Source: Flavobacterium fluviale
GTDB lineage: Bacteria; Bacteroidota; Bacteroidia; Flavobacteriales; Flavobacteriaceae
Direction of reading: 5' to 3'
DNA length: 64,000 bases
NCBI RefSeq assembly: GCF_003312915.1
Contig: NZ_CP030261.1
Location: 4,402,001-4,466,000 of the forward strand
Notes under the pieces: generated by a model
What the model was told of the DNA's origin: nothing
Databases searched by the model: none
The model's input: only the letters and a program-made list of their open reading frames with translations
Shown here: positions 15,464-23,400 of the stretch, piece after piece
How positions within the stretch are numbered: position 1 is the first letter of the stretch
Layout: each line of letters opens with the position of its first letter
Program-made: the position numbers and the translations under genes

Positions 15464-16042
15464 ATGATAAAGAGAACAACTAAAACCCCTGCTGTAAATA
15501 CAACCGATATTCCAGCAGAAACAATTGTAGAACAAACTACAGAAACGCAGCCAGACGCAAAATCAACCGTTAGAAGAACAACCAGAACTGCTGCAAAAAC
15601 GACAGCTGTAAAAACACCAGCAACAGTTAAACCAGCTGCAAAAACACCTGTGAGAGCGGCGGTCAAAGGAGCACCTAGAGCAACCGTAAAGAAAGAAGCA
15701 ATAACACCTGAAAATGCAGAACCTATTGTTTCTGAAATTGTTGAAATCCAAACTACTGATATTCCTGTTCCTTTTGAAGAAAACCAACCCGTTGTGACAG
15801 TTGAAAAAATTGGCAAAAAAAACGATATAAAATCAAAGCTGAAAGCCAAACTTAAAGCGAAGAAAGAGAAAGAAAAGAAAAGAGAAAAAGCGATTAAAGC
15901 TGTTATCAAAAAATTAGAAAAAGAGAAGAAAGCAAAACTAAAAGAAGCCGAAAAGAAAAAAGAAAAAGCAAAAAAAGCTAAAAAAGCAGCAGAAAAAAAA
16001 GCTAAATCCAAGAAAAAAGCAAAGGCTAAAAAGAAAAAATAA
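15464..16042 (+). CDS. Lys/Ala-rich histone H1-like low-complexity protein
   Basis: A 192-residue, very basic, low-complexity protein. The N-terminal half is Thr/Ala/Pro-rich with repeated Lys-Thr-Pro and Arg-Thr-Thr motifs; the C-terminal third (about 115-192) is nearly all Lys, Ala and Glu, predicted to be helical. It resembles histone H1-like or nucleoid-associated tails of bacteria; DNA or RNA binding is an inference from composition. The start is the ATG at 15464; an in-frame TTG lies 60 bases upstream. TATATTTA (15369-15376) is a possible -7 element and a terminator follows, so it is a single-gene unit unrelated to its nitrate neighbours. Confidence 0.72.
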   Translation: MIKRTTKTPAVNTTDIPAETIVEQTTETQPDAKSTVRRTTRTAAKTTAVKTPATVKPAAKTPVRAAVKGAPRATVKKEAITPENAEPIVSEIVEIQTTDIPVPFEENQPVVTVEKIGKKNDIKSKLKAKLKAKKEKEKKREKAIKAVIKKLEKEKKAKLKEAEKKKEKAKKAKKAAEKKAKSKKKAKAKKKK

Positions 16043-16052
16043 TTACTAAAGA

Positions 16053-16087
16053 AAAGGTTTAACTTTAGGGTTGAGCCTTTTTTTTTT
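16053..16087 (+). terminator. Terminator after the Lys-rich protein
   Basis: AAGGTTTAAC (16053-16062) pairs with GTTGAGCCTT (16069-16078), using two G-U pairs, around a 6-base loop; a T-run continues to 16087. Confidence 0.8.
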
Positions 16088-16140
16088 AAACAGAAATATG
16101 TATTAACATCACATAAAGGAAAAATTTAGCGTTCCTTAAA

Positions 16141-16165
16141 GGCTTCGACTCCGCTCAGCCCGACA
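16141..16165. repeat. Copy of the 'ggcttcgac...gctcagcc' dispersed repeat
   Basis: ggcttcgactccgctcagcc (16141-16160) and the following cgaca match the right arm at 4760-4784 with few changes and the reverse complement of 56699-56724. Confidence 0.7.
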
Positions 16166-16228
16166 ATCCTTAAAACAATTTGTAAGTCACAACTTACAAT
16201 TCACAATTCACAATTCACAACTAAAAAC

Positions 16229-17236
16229 CTACCCCCCAATCGCAATCATACTACGATTATCAAAGTGTTTTTTTGGATCGTCCATTTCGTCAATGGTAAC
16301 CATTCCAGCGCGGACTTTCTTTTTATTTTGAATGGATTCTGAAATCAAATCTGCGATTGATTCTCCATTTCTAAAAGCAGTCAATAAATCAGTTTCTGAA
16401 TTAGAAAAAAGACAGTTTTTTATTTTGCCATCTGCCGTCAAGCGGATTCGGTTACAGCTGTCACAAAAAGGATTTGTAATAGAACTTATAATTCCGAAAT
16501 CACCTTGAAAACCTTTTATTTTGTAATTTCTAGAAGTAAAGTTTTTTTCGTTTTCTAATTTTTGAATTTCATCTGCAGAAAAAGCATTTTCTACCAAAGA
16601 TAAAATCTCTTTTTGCGAAACCATTTTGCTTCTGTCCCACTCATTTCCTGCAAAAGGCATGAATTCAATAAATCGGACAGAAATTGGCAGAAACTGGGTC
16701 AGCTTAACAAAATCTACAATTTCGTTATCATTAAAACCCTTCATTAAAACGACATTTACTTTAACTTCAAAATCATTATTTAAAAGTAAATGCAAATTGT
16801 GAATTACCTTTTCGAACTGGTTTCTAAGCGTTATCGAATGAAATTTCGACGAAACTAAAGTGTCTAAACTCAAATTGATTTTTTTTATTTTAAACTCTTT
16901 TAAAACTTCAAGATAACGATCAATCAAAATACCGTTTGTGGTTATCGAAAGTGAGATATTTAATTCGGATAATTTAGAAACTATTTCAGGAAAATCTTTT
17001 CTCAGCAGAGGTTCTCCGCCCGTTAATCTTATTTTGTCAACACCATTTTTTACGAAAGTCTGAGCGATACCAAAAATCTCTTCCGCCGTCATTAAACTGG
17101 CTTTTGGAGAAAGCGCAATTCCGTCTGCCGGCATGCAGTACGTACAACGCAGGTTGCATTTTTCCAACAGCGAAATGCGTAAATAATTGTGTTTACGCCC
17201 AAAACCATCCGTCAAAATAGTGTTAGAGGCTGTCAT
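16229..17236 (-). CDS. moaA: GTP 3',8-cyclase (molybdenum cofactor biosynthesis)
   Basis: A 335-residue radical SAM enzyme that converts GTP to 3',8-cyclo-GTP, the first step of molybdenum cofactor synthesis. The N-terminal cluster motif is C27-x3-C31-x2-C34 (CNLRCTYC). The C-terminal [4Fe-4S] ligands are in FCDSCNR and the later KNCLF. The chain ends in the conserved Gly-Gly that reaches into the active site. It is the last gene of the minus-strand cofactor series, and its start overlaps the moaC-mogA fusion by 14 bases, indicating translational coupling. Confidence 0.96.
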   Translation of the reverse strand: MTASNTILTDGFGRKHNYLRISLLEKCNLRCTYCMPADGIALSPKASLMTAEEIFGIAQTFVKNGVDKIRLTGGEPLLRKDFPEIVSKLSELNISLSITTNGILIDRYLEVLKEFKIKKINLSLDTLVSSKFHSITLRNQFEKVIHNLHLLLNNDFEVKVNVVLMKGFNDNEIVDFVKLTQFLPISVRFIEFMPFAGNEWDRSKMVSQKEILSLVENAFSADEIQKLENEKNFTSRNYKIKGFQGDFGIISSITNPFCDSCNRIRLTADGKIKNCLFSNSETDLLTAFRNGESIADLISESIQNKKKVRAGMVTIDEMDDPKKHFDNRSMIAIGG

Positions 17237-18137
17237 GATTTTTTCCTTTTAAAATATGAAAGACGTGCATAACGTGTGGAAACACAGCGTCCATCGATTC
17301 TTTTACTCCATTAGTTGACCCCGGCAGTGCCAAGATCAAACTTTTCCCCAACGTTCCAGCGACACTTCTTGAAAGCATTGCATAAGGCATTCTCTGTTGT
17401 CCGTAATTGCGTATAGCTTCTTCGATTCCAGGAATTCTGCTTTCTAAAATAGGCGATAGCGCTTCTGGCGTTACATCTCTTGGCGATAAGCCTGTACCTC
17501 CAGTAAAAATAACTAACTGGTGTTCTTTTGCGAAAGCCTTTGTCTTCTCTTGAATTATATCCAGTTCATCTGGAATTATTTCATAATGAGAAGTTTCCAC
17601 TCCGTAAGCATCTAATTTTTCAACAATTGCTTTTCCAGAACGATCTTCTTTATCACCCGCAAAAATTGAATCAGAACAAACAAAAACAGCTGCTTTTATC
17701 GCATTTGGAAATCTATTTTTGAAAGAAGATTTTCCACCTTCTTTATTAACTAATTTAATTGTCGAAATTTCAATTTCTTTATCAATTGGTTTCAGCATAT
17801 CATACATTGTGAGTGCTACAATAGATGCTCCGTGCATGGCTTCAACCTCAACTCCCGTTTTATAAACGGTTTTTACGTTGAATATTATCTGAATTTCTAA
17901 ACCTTCAATTTTATATTCCACCGAAGTATATTCAATTGGAATTGGATGACAATCTGGAATAGATAAATGTGTGTTTTTAACCGCAAATAACCCAGCGGTT
18001 TTTGCCATTTCAAGCACATTCCCTTTTGGAACCAAATTATTCACCACAGCATCAATCGTTTCCTGTCTGCTGACTTTTACAATTGCGGTTGCGGTCGCTT
18101 TTCTTAATGTACTTATTTTATGTGTAATATCTACCAT
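17223..18137 (-). CDS. moaCB: Bifunctional cyclic pyranopterin monophosphate synthase / molybdopterin adenylyltransferase
   Basis: A 304-residue fusion. Residues 1-150 are MoaC: LSIPDCHPI replaces the usual LIPLCHP motif, and TGVEVEAMHGASIVALTMYD leads into the catalytic Asp/Lys region MLKPIDK. Residues about 155-304 are a MogA/MoaB-type domain with the MPT-binding FTGGTGLSPRDVTPEA and LALPGSTNGV motifs. The fusion would couple cPMP formation with adenylylation of molybdopterin, two steps that are not consecutive in the pathway. It overlaps moaE upstream by one base and moaA downstream by 14 bases. Confidence 0.93.
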   Translation of the reverse strand: MVDITHKISTLRKATATAIVKVSRQETIDAVVNNLVPKGNVLEMAKTAGLFAVKNTHLSIPDCHPIPIEYTSVEYKIEGLEIQIIFNVKTVYKTGVEVEAMHGASIVALTMYDMLKPIDKEIEISTIKLVNKEGGKSSFKNRFPNAIKAAVFVCSDSIFAGDKEDRSGKAIVEKLDAYGVETSHYEIIPDELDIIQEKTKAFAKEHQLVIFTGGTGLSPRDVTPEALSPILESRIPGIEEAIRNYGQQRMPYAMLSRSVAGTLGKSLILALPGSTNGVKESMDAVFPHVMHVFHILKGKNHDSL

Positions 18138-18568
18138 TAACTATTTTGTTTCCAAGTAAATGTATCGTTTTCAAACATTTCTTTGCCAAAAATTGGAACG
18201 TCTGTTTTAATCCAATTTACAATTGCTTCTGTCGCTTCATAAACTTGTTTTCTGCGTGTTGCCGAAACAAATACGAACAAACAAATTTCGCCTGCTTTTA
18301 CAACTCCCAGACTATGGTAAATGTGCATGCAGGTTAAATCAAATTTAGCGAAAGCTTTTTCGCGAATTGTGTACAAAGCTTCATTTGCCATATCGGTGTA
18401 CGCTGAATAATCAATCGCTACCACAGTATTATCGTGAATAACATCGGCACGAACTTGTCCTAGAAAAATATTATGTGCTCCAATCGTATGTTTGGATTGA
18501 TGTTTAGCGATAGATTCCGCTATAAATTCAGGAGTAATTGGTCCTTGTACAAATACATTTTTACTCAT
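18137..18568 (-). CDS. moaE: Molybdopterin synthase catalytic (large) subunit
   Basis: A 143-residue MoaE. It combines with MoaD to insert the dithiolene sulfurs into cPMP. The family core is visible: GAHNIFLGQVRAD, YTDMANEALYTI, the HSLGVVKAGEICLFVFVSATRR segment and the catalytic lysine region KTDVPIFGKE (about 125-134). Its stop codon overlaps the start of the moaC-mogA fusion. It is separated from moeB upstream by about 160 bases of repeat-like sequence, the only sizeable break in the series between mobA and moaA. Confidence 0.95.
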   Translation of the reverse strand: MSKNVFVQGPITPEFIAESIAKHQSKHTIGAHNIFLGQVRADVIHDNTVVAIDYSAYTDMANEALYTIREKAFAKFDLTCMHIYHSLGVVKAGEICLFVFVSATRRKQVYEATEAIVNWIKTDVPIFGKEMFENDTFTWKQNS

Positions 18569-18583
18569 TTTTTATGTTTTTTT

Positions 18584-18731
18584 ATGCCACAGATTACACA
18601 GATTAGAGGGATTTTTACTTTGTCACGAATTTTCACTAATTTTTATTAAAGTAATAATTTTATTCTTGTAATTAGTGGCAGACAATTTTACACAATTCAT
18701 AAAAAATCCTTTTAATCTGTTTAATTTGTGG
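18584..18731. repeat. Degenerate 'gccacagattacacagatt' repeat inside the cofactor operon
   Basis: tgccacagattacacagatt (about 18585-18604) and ttaatctgtttaatttgtgg (about 18712-18731) form an imperfect inverted pair between moeB and moaE. The same family, better preserved, is at 56760-56824. It may form a transcript hairpin affecting moaE-moaC-moaA levels. Confidence 0.6.
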
Positions 18732-19799
18732 CTAAATCTTTTCTCCTATTAATAATTGTTTCATTGCTAAAGCGCCTCCAGCAATACTTTTTATATTTTT
18801 AAATTGATGTTTTTGAAGTAATTCTACTGCAATTTTACTTCTAATTCCCGATTGGCAGAAAATATAAATGGTTTGATTTTTATCTAATTTTTCAATCTCA
18901 TTTTCTAAATTCATTAAAGGAATCTGGATTTGATTTTTTAAATTGATTTTCGGCGATTCATCAGTATTTCTAACATCCAGAAACAAAACTGAATCGTCTT
19001 TTATTTCATTCAAAACCGATTCAAAACTTACTTCTTCGGTCTCCAATTTATTATATTTTTCGTCGAATACTTCTCTGGTTATTATTTGAAAATCACTTTT
19101 TTCAAAATCATATTTCTGCTGCTCGTTATTTAGAATATTATAAACTAATATTTTACCGCTTAAAACTTCTCCAATACCAAGAATCATTTTCAAAACTTCA
19201 TTTGCCTGAAACATTCCAATAATTCCCACCGAAATTCCGATTACTCCGGCATCTTCACAATTCAAAGCATTATTGTTTTCATCAGGATATAAACATCTGT
19301 ATGTTGGTCCGTTTTGATAATTGAAAACCGAAACCTGTCCCTGAAATCTAAAAATCGATCCATAAACCATTGGTTTATTTAAAGCCAGACAAGCATCATT
19401 AATTAAATATTTAATCGAAATATTGTCTGTTGCATCAACAATTATATCATATTTTTCAAATAAATTAAAGACATTCTTTCCTGACAATTTCTCTGAAAAC
19501 GCTTTTACTTTTACCTGCGGATTCAATTCTGAGATCATCAGTTCGGCTTCTTTTGCTTTTGATTTTCCAACGGCCGAACTTTTATAAATTACCTGACGAT
19601 GCAAATTTGATAATTCAATGACATCATCATCCACAATTCCGATTTCCCCTACTCCTGCGGCAGCCAAATAAGGCAGAATTGCCGCGCCTAAGCCTCCAGC
19701 CCCAATTACCAAAACTTTCGCATTCAGCAACTTATACTGACCATCTTCTCCTATTTCAGGAAGAATTATTTGTCGGTTATATCGATTTGATGTTTCCAT
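18732..19799 (-). CDS. moeB: MoaD-activating adenylyltransferase with C-terminal rhodanese domain
   Basis: A 355-residue ThiF/MoeB-type E1-like enzyme that adenylates the MoaD C-terminus. The ATP motif VIGAGGLGAA and the helix SNLHRQVIY are clear. A C-terminal rhodanese domain (about 260-350) carries the active loop FCQSGIRS with its catalytic Cys and could deliver sulfur. One of the two usual zinc Cys pairs is not obvious (only YRCLYP is seen), so zinc binding is uncertain. It follows moaD by 6 bases and could also serve ThiS. Confidence 0.9.
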   Translation of the reverse strand: METSNRYNRQIILPEIGEDGQYKLLNAKVLVIGAGGLGAAILPYLAAAGVGEIGIVDDDVIELSNLHRQVIYKSSAVGKSKAKEAELMISELNPQVKVKAFSEKLSGKNVFNLFEKYDIIVDATDNISIKYLINDACLALNKPMVYGSIFRFQGQVSVFNYQNGPTYRCLYPDENNNALNCEDAGVIGISVGIIGMFQANEVLKMILGIGEVLSGKILVYNILNNEQQKYDFEKSDFQIITREVFDEKYNKLETEEVSFESVLNEIKDDSVLFLDVRNTDESPKINLKNQIQIPLMNLENEIEKLDKNQTIYIFCQSGIRSKIAVELLQKHQFKNIKSIAGGALAMKQLLIGEKI

Positions 19800-19805
19800 A
19801 GGTAT

Positions 19806-20045
19806 TTATCCTCCTGCAAATGGCGGCAATAATGCAACGATATCGCTTGCGATCAAAATGCGGTCTTTAGTTTTTGAAACTATTTTTTGGTTCACAGCCA
19901 CGCTAAAACTCAATGATTCAAACTCATACTTTTCATCTAAATCCTGCAGTAATTTCTGCAGTGATAATTCTTCGGAAAAAGACAACTTTTCGAATTCACA
20001 CTTTGTTTTTTCAGCAACAGCTCCAAAATATTTTACCTCGATCAT
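19806..20045 (-). CDS. moaD: Molybdopterin synthase sulfur carrier subunit
   Basis: A 79-residue ubiquitin-like protein that ends in LLPPFAGG; the terminal Gly-Gly is the site of adenylation and thiocarboxylation. Length and fold pattern fit MoaD. It lies directly upstream of its activating enzyme (6 bases) and two bases after cobA, so all three are probably co-translated. Confidence 0.93.
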   Translation of the reverse strand: MIEVKYFGAVAEKTKCEFEKLSFSEELSLQKLLQDLDEKYEFESLSFSVAVNQKIVSKTKDRILIASDIVALLPPFAGG

Positions 20046-20047
20046 TC

Positions 20048-20836
20048 TTATAAATTTAAATTCTGAAAAATAAATTCGTCATCAAAATGTTCCTGAAAAT
20101 ACGAAATCCAGCTTGATGTATTTCGCACTACTTCACCAATAACTATAATTGCAGGTGATGAAATCTTTTTTTCAGATACCAATTTACTAATTGTATTGAT
20201 AGTTCCAATTACTTTTTGCTCTGAATTTTTAGTTCCGTTCTGAATAATTGCAATTGGCAGGTCATCATTCCTGTTTTCCTGATAGATAGAAATGATTTCC
20301 CCTAATTTATGCATTCCCATTAAAATGACAACGGTCGCAGCCGATTTTGAAGCCAATTGAACATCTTTTGATAATTTATGATCTGAAGTTGTCCCAGTAA
20401 TTACCCAGAAACTTTCGGCAACTTTACGCTGCGTCAAGCTGATTCCGACCGATGCAGGAACTCCTAAAGCAGATGAAATGCCGGGAACAATTGCCGTTTC
20501 GATTCCAAATTGTTCTGCAAATTCAATTTCTTCGCTTCCTCTTCCAAAAACAAAAGGATCACCGCCTTTTAAGCGGACAACGTGTCCGTAGGTTTTTGCC
20601 ATACTTACAATCAAATCGTTGATCTGATCTTGCGTATAAGCGTGGCATCCAAGACGTTTTCCAACAAAAACAATTTCTGCATCTGCTGCATACTCCAATA
20701 ATTCTTCATTAACCAAAGCATCGTACAACACTACATCTGCATTTTTCAGTGCTTTTATGGCTTTCATTGTGATCAATTCGACGTCTCCAGGACCTGCGCC
20801 TACAATCGTCAATTTTGGTGTTTTTAAGTTTCGCAT
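20048..20836 (-). CDS. cobA: Uroporphyrinogen-III C-methyltransferase (SUMT)
   Basis: A 262-residue SAM-dependent enzyme that methylates uroporphyrinogen III to precorrin-2, the entry to siroheme. Motifs include VGAGPGDVELIT (about 12-23), RLKGGDPFVFGRGSEE and the VPGISSALGVPASVGI loop. It is a single-domain SUMT without the CysG oxidase/ferrochelatase part, so other enzymes must finish siroheme. Its place among Mo-cofactor genes is explained by the siroheme need of NirB. Confidence 0.95.
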   Translation of the reverse strand: MRNLKTPKLTIVGAGPGDVELITMKAIKALKNADVVLYDALVNEELLEYAADAEIVFVGKRLGCHAYTQDQINDLIVSMAKTYGHVVRLKGGDPFVFGRGSEEIEFAEQFGIETAIVPGISSALGVPASVGISLTQRKVAESFWVITGTTSDHKLSKDVQLASKSAATVVILMGMHKLGEIISIYQENRNDDLPIAIIQNGTKNSEQKVIGTINTISKLVSEKKISSPAIIVIGEVVRNTSSWISYFQEHFDDEFIFQNLNL

Positions 20837-20841
20837 AGTAA

Positions 20842-21414
20842 TTAACTTAAATTGATATTGAGATCATTTAATTCATCTATTGAATTAATATTGGTTAAAG
20901 GAAAATTTTCGTTTTCCTCTATCTTGATAATTTGATGCGGTAATTTGGCCAGCAAATCCATCATTTTCAATTCATCAGAATCAATTGATTCTTTTATTAC
21001 AGAAAGAATATTTTTCGAGTAAATACCAATTAAAGGATGTGTTTTACTTTCTGACGCAAAAATTGTTATTCCAGCTTCTTTGGTATGTTTTGAAATTAAT
21101 TCCTGAAGTAATTCGGTTGAAATCAACGGAATATCACAACTTAAAATAAGATTAAATTCGGTTTCAGAATGCGATAATGCCGTGTAAATTCCTCCCAGCG
21201 GACCTTTATCTACAATCAAATCTGGTATTTTTTCATATTCCAGATAATCATATTGTTTCGATGCTGTTATTAGCTTTATTTGATTGGTAATGGGCAGAAT
21301 TGCCTGAATAATGTGATCAATGAACGGTTTATCCTGAAACAAAACCAATCCTTTTTCTGACTGCATTCTGGAACTTTTTCCACCGCAAAGAATAAATACT
21401 GTTAGTGCTTTCAT
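20842..21414 (-). CDS. mobA: Molybdenum cofactor guanylyltransferase
   Basis: A 190-residue nucleotidyltransferase that adds GMP to Mo-molybdopterin, making the MGD form needed by the nitrate reductase at 10247. The N-terminal GTP-binding motif CGGKSSRMQSEKG and the metal-binding LSCDIPLIS segment fit MobA. The motif has Ser-Glu where Gly-x-Asp is more usual. It is the first gene of the compact mobA-cobA-moaD-moeB stretch. Confidence 0.92.
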   Translation of the reverse strand: MKALTVFILCGGKSSRMQSEKGLVLFQDKPFIDHIIQAILPITNQIKLITASKQYDYLEYEKIPDLIVDKGPLGGIYTALSHSETEFNLILSCDIPLISTELLQELISKHTKEAGITIFASESKTHPLIGIYSKNILSVIKESIDSDELKMMDLLAKLPHQIIKIEENENFPLTNINSIDELNDLNINLS

Positions 21415-21423
21415 GATTTTGTT

Positions 21424-21494
21424 TTTTTGTTTCAGGTTTCGGGTTTCAGATTTCAGATTTCAGGTTTCAGGTTTCAGGTTTCAGGTTTCAGGTT
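21424..21494. repeat. Tandem 7-bp repeat (tttcagg) upstream of mobA
   Basis: About ten units of tttcagg or one-base variants sit immediately upstream of mobA. The unit is the reverse complement of the cctgaaa unit at 13808-13884. Copy number may vary between strains and would alter the mobA leader. Confidence 0.85.
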
Positions 21495-21507
21495 GCCAAT
21501 CTTTGTC

Positions 21508-21527
21508 CCGACGGTTGAAACCGTCGG
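21508..21527 (-). terminator. GC-rich hairpin between moeA and mobA
   Basis: CCGACGGTT (21508-21516) and AACCGTCGG (21519-21527) form a perfect inverted repeat with a tight loop. There is no T-run on the minus strand, so it may be a processing site or dispersed repeat rather than a true terminator. Confidence 0.5.
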
Positions 21528-21565
21528 CTATATTTTATATAGCAGTCGCTTTACATACGATTTTA

Positions 21566-21614
21566 AAATAACCTGAAGTTTCAACCTAATCAACCTCAGG
21601 AAACGTGGTTATTT
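21566..21614 (-). ncRNA. Candidate structured leader upstream of mobA
   Basis: Two nested pairings are possible: an outer aaataacc (21566-21573) with ggttattt (21607-21614), and an inner cctgaagtt (21572-21580) with aacctcagg (21592-21600), the latter with one wobble in the minus-strand transcript. It lies in the untranslated stretch ahead of mobA. I do not recognise it as the known Mo-cofactor riboswitch. Confidence 0.3.
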
Positions 21615-21616
21615 CA

Positions 21617-21630
21617 ATGATTTAAATCAC
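21617..21630 (-). promoter_or_regulatory. FNR-box-like palindrome, site 2
   Basis: ATGAT-TTAA-ATCAC matches eight of the ten specified positions of TTGAT-N4-ATCAA and contains the perfect palindrome TGATTTAAATCA. It lies in the gap upstream of mobA. Confidence 0.45.
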
Positions 21631-21725
21631 CAGCTATGTTTCGTACAGCGATCTTTAGATAATGTCTACAGAATAATGAAGGCCCGTTTTCCTTTATTTA
21701 ATCTTGTATTTATTTAATCAATTTT

Positions 21726-21739
21726 TTGATCTATATCAA
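21726..21739 (-). promoter_or_regulatory. Perfect FNR-type box, site 1
   Basis: TTGAT-CTAT-ATCAA matches the FNR consensus at all ten specified positions. It sits just after the moeA stop and upstream of mobA. No TAnnTTTG -7 element was found at the distance expected for activation, so its function is open. Confidence 0.55.
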
Positions 21740-21740
21740 A

Positions 21741-22913
21741 CTAATCAATTGGTAAAATAGTTACTAATTGACCATTTTTTATATTTTCTGCATCCTGTTC
21801 TACAATTACCAATCCGTTTGCGATGGCAAAAGAATTAAGCATTGCCGAGCTTTGCCCCTCTAGAATCGTTACGTCTGTTTCGTCGTATTTAGCTTTTAGA
21901 AACAATGTTTTTCCGGTATTATTTTTTATCTCAGCATTTAGCTTTCTAACTACTTTTGGTTTATGAATTTCAGAAAAACCCATTTTGTTTTTCACAGCCG
22001 GCAAAACATAAATATAAAAATTAGTCAGCGAAGAAGCTGGATTTCCTGGAAGTGCAAAAACTAAGGTTTCCTTTTTAGATCCAAAAAACATTGGTTTTCC
22101 CGGCTTCTGATTGATTTTATAAAAAAGTTCTTCTACTCCATTTTTCAACAATTCCTCTTTTACAAAATCATAATCTCCTACAGAAATTCCGCCCGAAATT
22201 AACACGATATCATTCTTTTTTAAAATTGATTTAAGTGCATTTTTCGTAGCTTTTAGATTGTCTTTTACTCTGTAAACTTTTGTTTTTTTGATTCCAATTG
22301 TTTCGAGCGCTGCCTGAATCATAATCGAATTACTTTCGAATATTTTCCCTTTTTTTAGTTTTTTCCCAGGTTCTGTTAATTCATTTCCAGTAACTAAAAT
22401 GCCGACTTTTGGCTTTTTATAAACTTCAATTTCTGTAATTCCTAAGCAGGCTAGAAATCCAATTGCAGCTGGAGTCAGCAAAGTATTAGGTTCGAAAACA
22501 ACATCTCCCTTACCAATCTGCTCTCCTTTCGGGCGAACATTTGTATTTTTCTCGGGCATCTGCGCAATTAGAATTGAATCTGTATTGGCCATTACATGCT
22601 CCTGCATTACTACTGTATCTGCATCGTCTGGCACGTAGGCACCAGTAAATATTCTGATAGCTTCGTTTTGTTTTAATTTAATATTGGAGTGATCTCCAGC
22701 TTGAGAAATCCCAACAATATCATATTGATGCCTTATACTGTGCGTAAAAGCATATCCATCCATTGCCGATTGACGAAAAGGAGGCATAGAAATTGGCGAA
22801 TAAATTGTTTCTGCCACCACATGACCGAGCGCTTTATGCACTTTAATTTTCTGCATTGGCATAGCATTACTATTTGCTGCTACAATTTCTAAAGCTTCTT
22901 TTACTTCTATCAT
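21741..22913 (-). CDS. moeA: Molybdopterin molybdenumtransferase
   Basis: A 390-residue MoeA that inserts molybdate into adenylated molybdopterin. Seen are PMPPFRQSAMDGYAF (about 38-52), the MPT-binding VLISGGISVGDYDFVKE, and the domain IV transition FALPGNPASS. It is the first gene of the cofactor series on this strand but is separated from mobA by 326 bases holding repeats and FNR-like boxes. Its own promoter carries the same TACTTAT-type motif as the narK and nitrate reductase promoters, tying cofactor supply to nitrate use. Confidence 0.95.
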   Translation of the reverse strand: MIEVKEALEIVAANSNAMPMQKIKVHKALGHVVAETIYSPISMPPFRQSAMDGYAFTHSIRHQYDIVGISQAGDHSNIKLKQNEAIRIFTGAYVPDDADTVVMQEHVMANTDSILIAQMPEKNTNVRPKGEQIGKGDVVFEPNTLLTPAAIGFLACLGITEIEVYKKPKVGILVTGNELTEPGKKLKKGKIFESNSIMIQAALETIGIKKTKVYRVKDNLKATKNALKSILKKNDIVLISGGISVGDYDFVKEELLKNGVEELFYKINQKPGKPMFFGSKKETLVFALPGNPASSLTNFYIYVLPAVKNKMGFSEIHKPKVVRKLNAEIKNNTGKTLFLKAKYDETDVTILEGQSSAMLNSFAIANGLVIVEQDAENIKNGQLVTILPID

Positions 22914-22931
22914 TATTTATTTAGTTAAAAC

Positions 22932-22962
22932 TAAGTATAAATACTTATTACAAATATAAGTA
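22932..22962 (-). promoter_or_regulatory. moeA promoter with palindromic operator
   Basis: On the minus strand, TACTTAT (22956-22962) runs directly into a perfect -7 element TATATTTG (22951-22958), as at the nitrate reductase gene. Just downstream is the palindrome AAGTAT-N2-ATACTT (22933-22946), near the expected start of transcription. Confidence 0.65.
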
Positions 22963-23317
22963 TTTATTATTAGCAGGGATGAATTTTTGAAATTTCTTTT
23001 TCTTCTTTATAAAATTACTCTAATTTATTCAAAATCAACTTTAAAATTTAGTTACAATTTTTCTATTTTTTATATCAAAAGAGCTTTAAAGATTGTTTTT
23101 ATGTTCTTTTAGCTAAATGTAAAACGTTTAAAACCTTAAAATTAGGGCTTAAAATAATGTAAAATACTACAATTTAGGTTTAGAATTAAAATTTATTTTA
23201 ACACTTGTTGGCATCATACATTCTTTGCAGGCTCATTAAAATAAGGATGTCACAAAAAAATCATCGTTATGGATGCATACGAAAATGAAGTTTTTTCAAA
23301 AAAAAATCGGCAAACTT
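22963..23317. other. AT-rich gap between moeA and the first susC leader
   Basis: No gene, repeat or hairpin that I can support. The stretch is strongly AT-rich and ends at the -33 element of the susC leader promoter. Confidence 0.5.
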
Positions 23318-23347
23318 TTGGTTTTTATTATATAAAATTTAACTTTG
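23318..23347 (+). promoter_or_regulatory. Promoter of the first susC leader
   Basis: TTG (23318-23320), a 19-base spacer and a perfect -7 element TAACTTTG (23340-23347). The second susC leader has the same elements with the same spacing (35989-36018), and the next 19 bases, tctataggattagtagagt, are identical in both. Confidence 0.85.
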
Positions 23348-23400
23348 TCTATAGGATTAGTAGAGTATAAAATAGTATTTCAAACCTAAAAACTATTATT

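Noticed and set aside
15433..16011. Long antisense ORF rich in Phe and Ala over the Lys-rich gene
   Set aside because: It is the complement of the lysine codons (AAA/AAG giving TTT/CTT); the sense frame has a proper start and a terminator.
21508..21614. Known molybdenum-cofactor riboswitch
   Set aside because: The nested stems do not show the conserved core I associate with that riboswitch; reported only as an unassigned fold.
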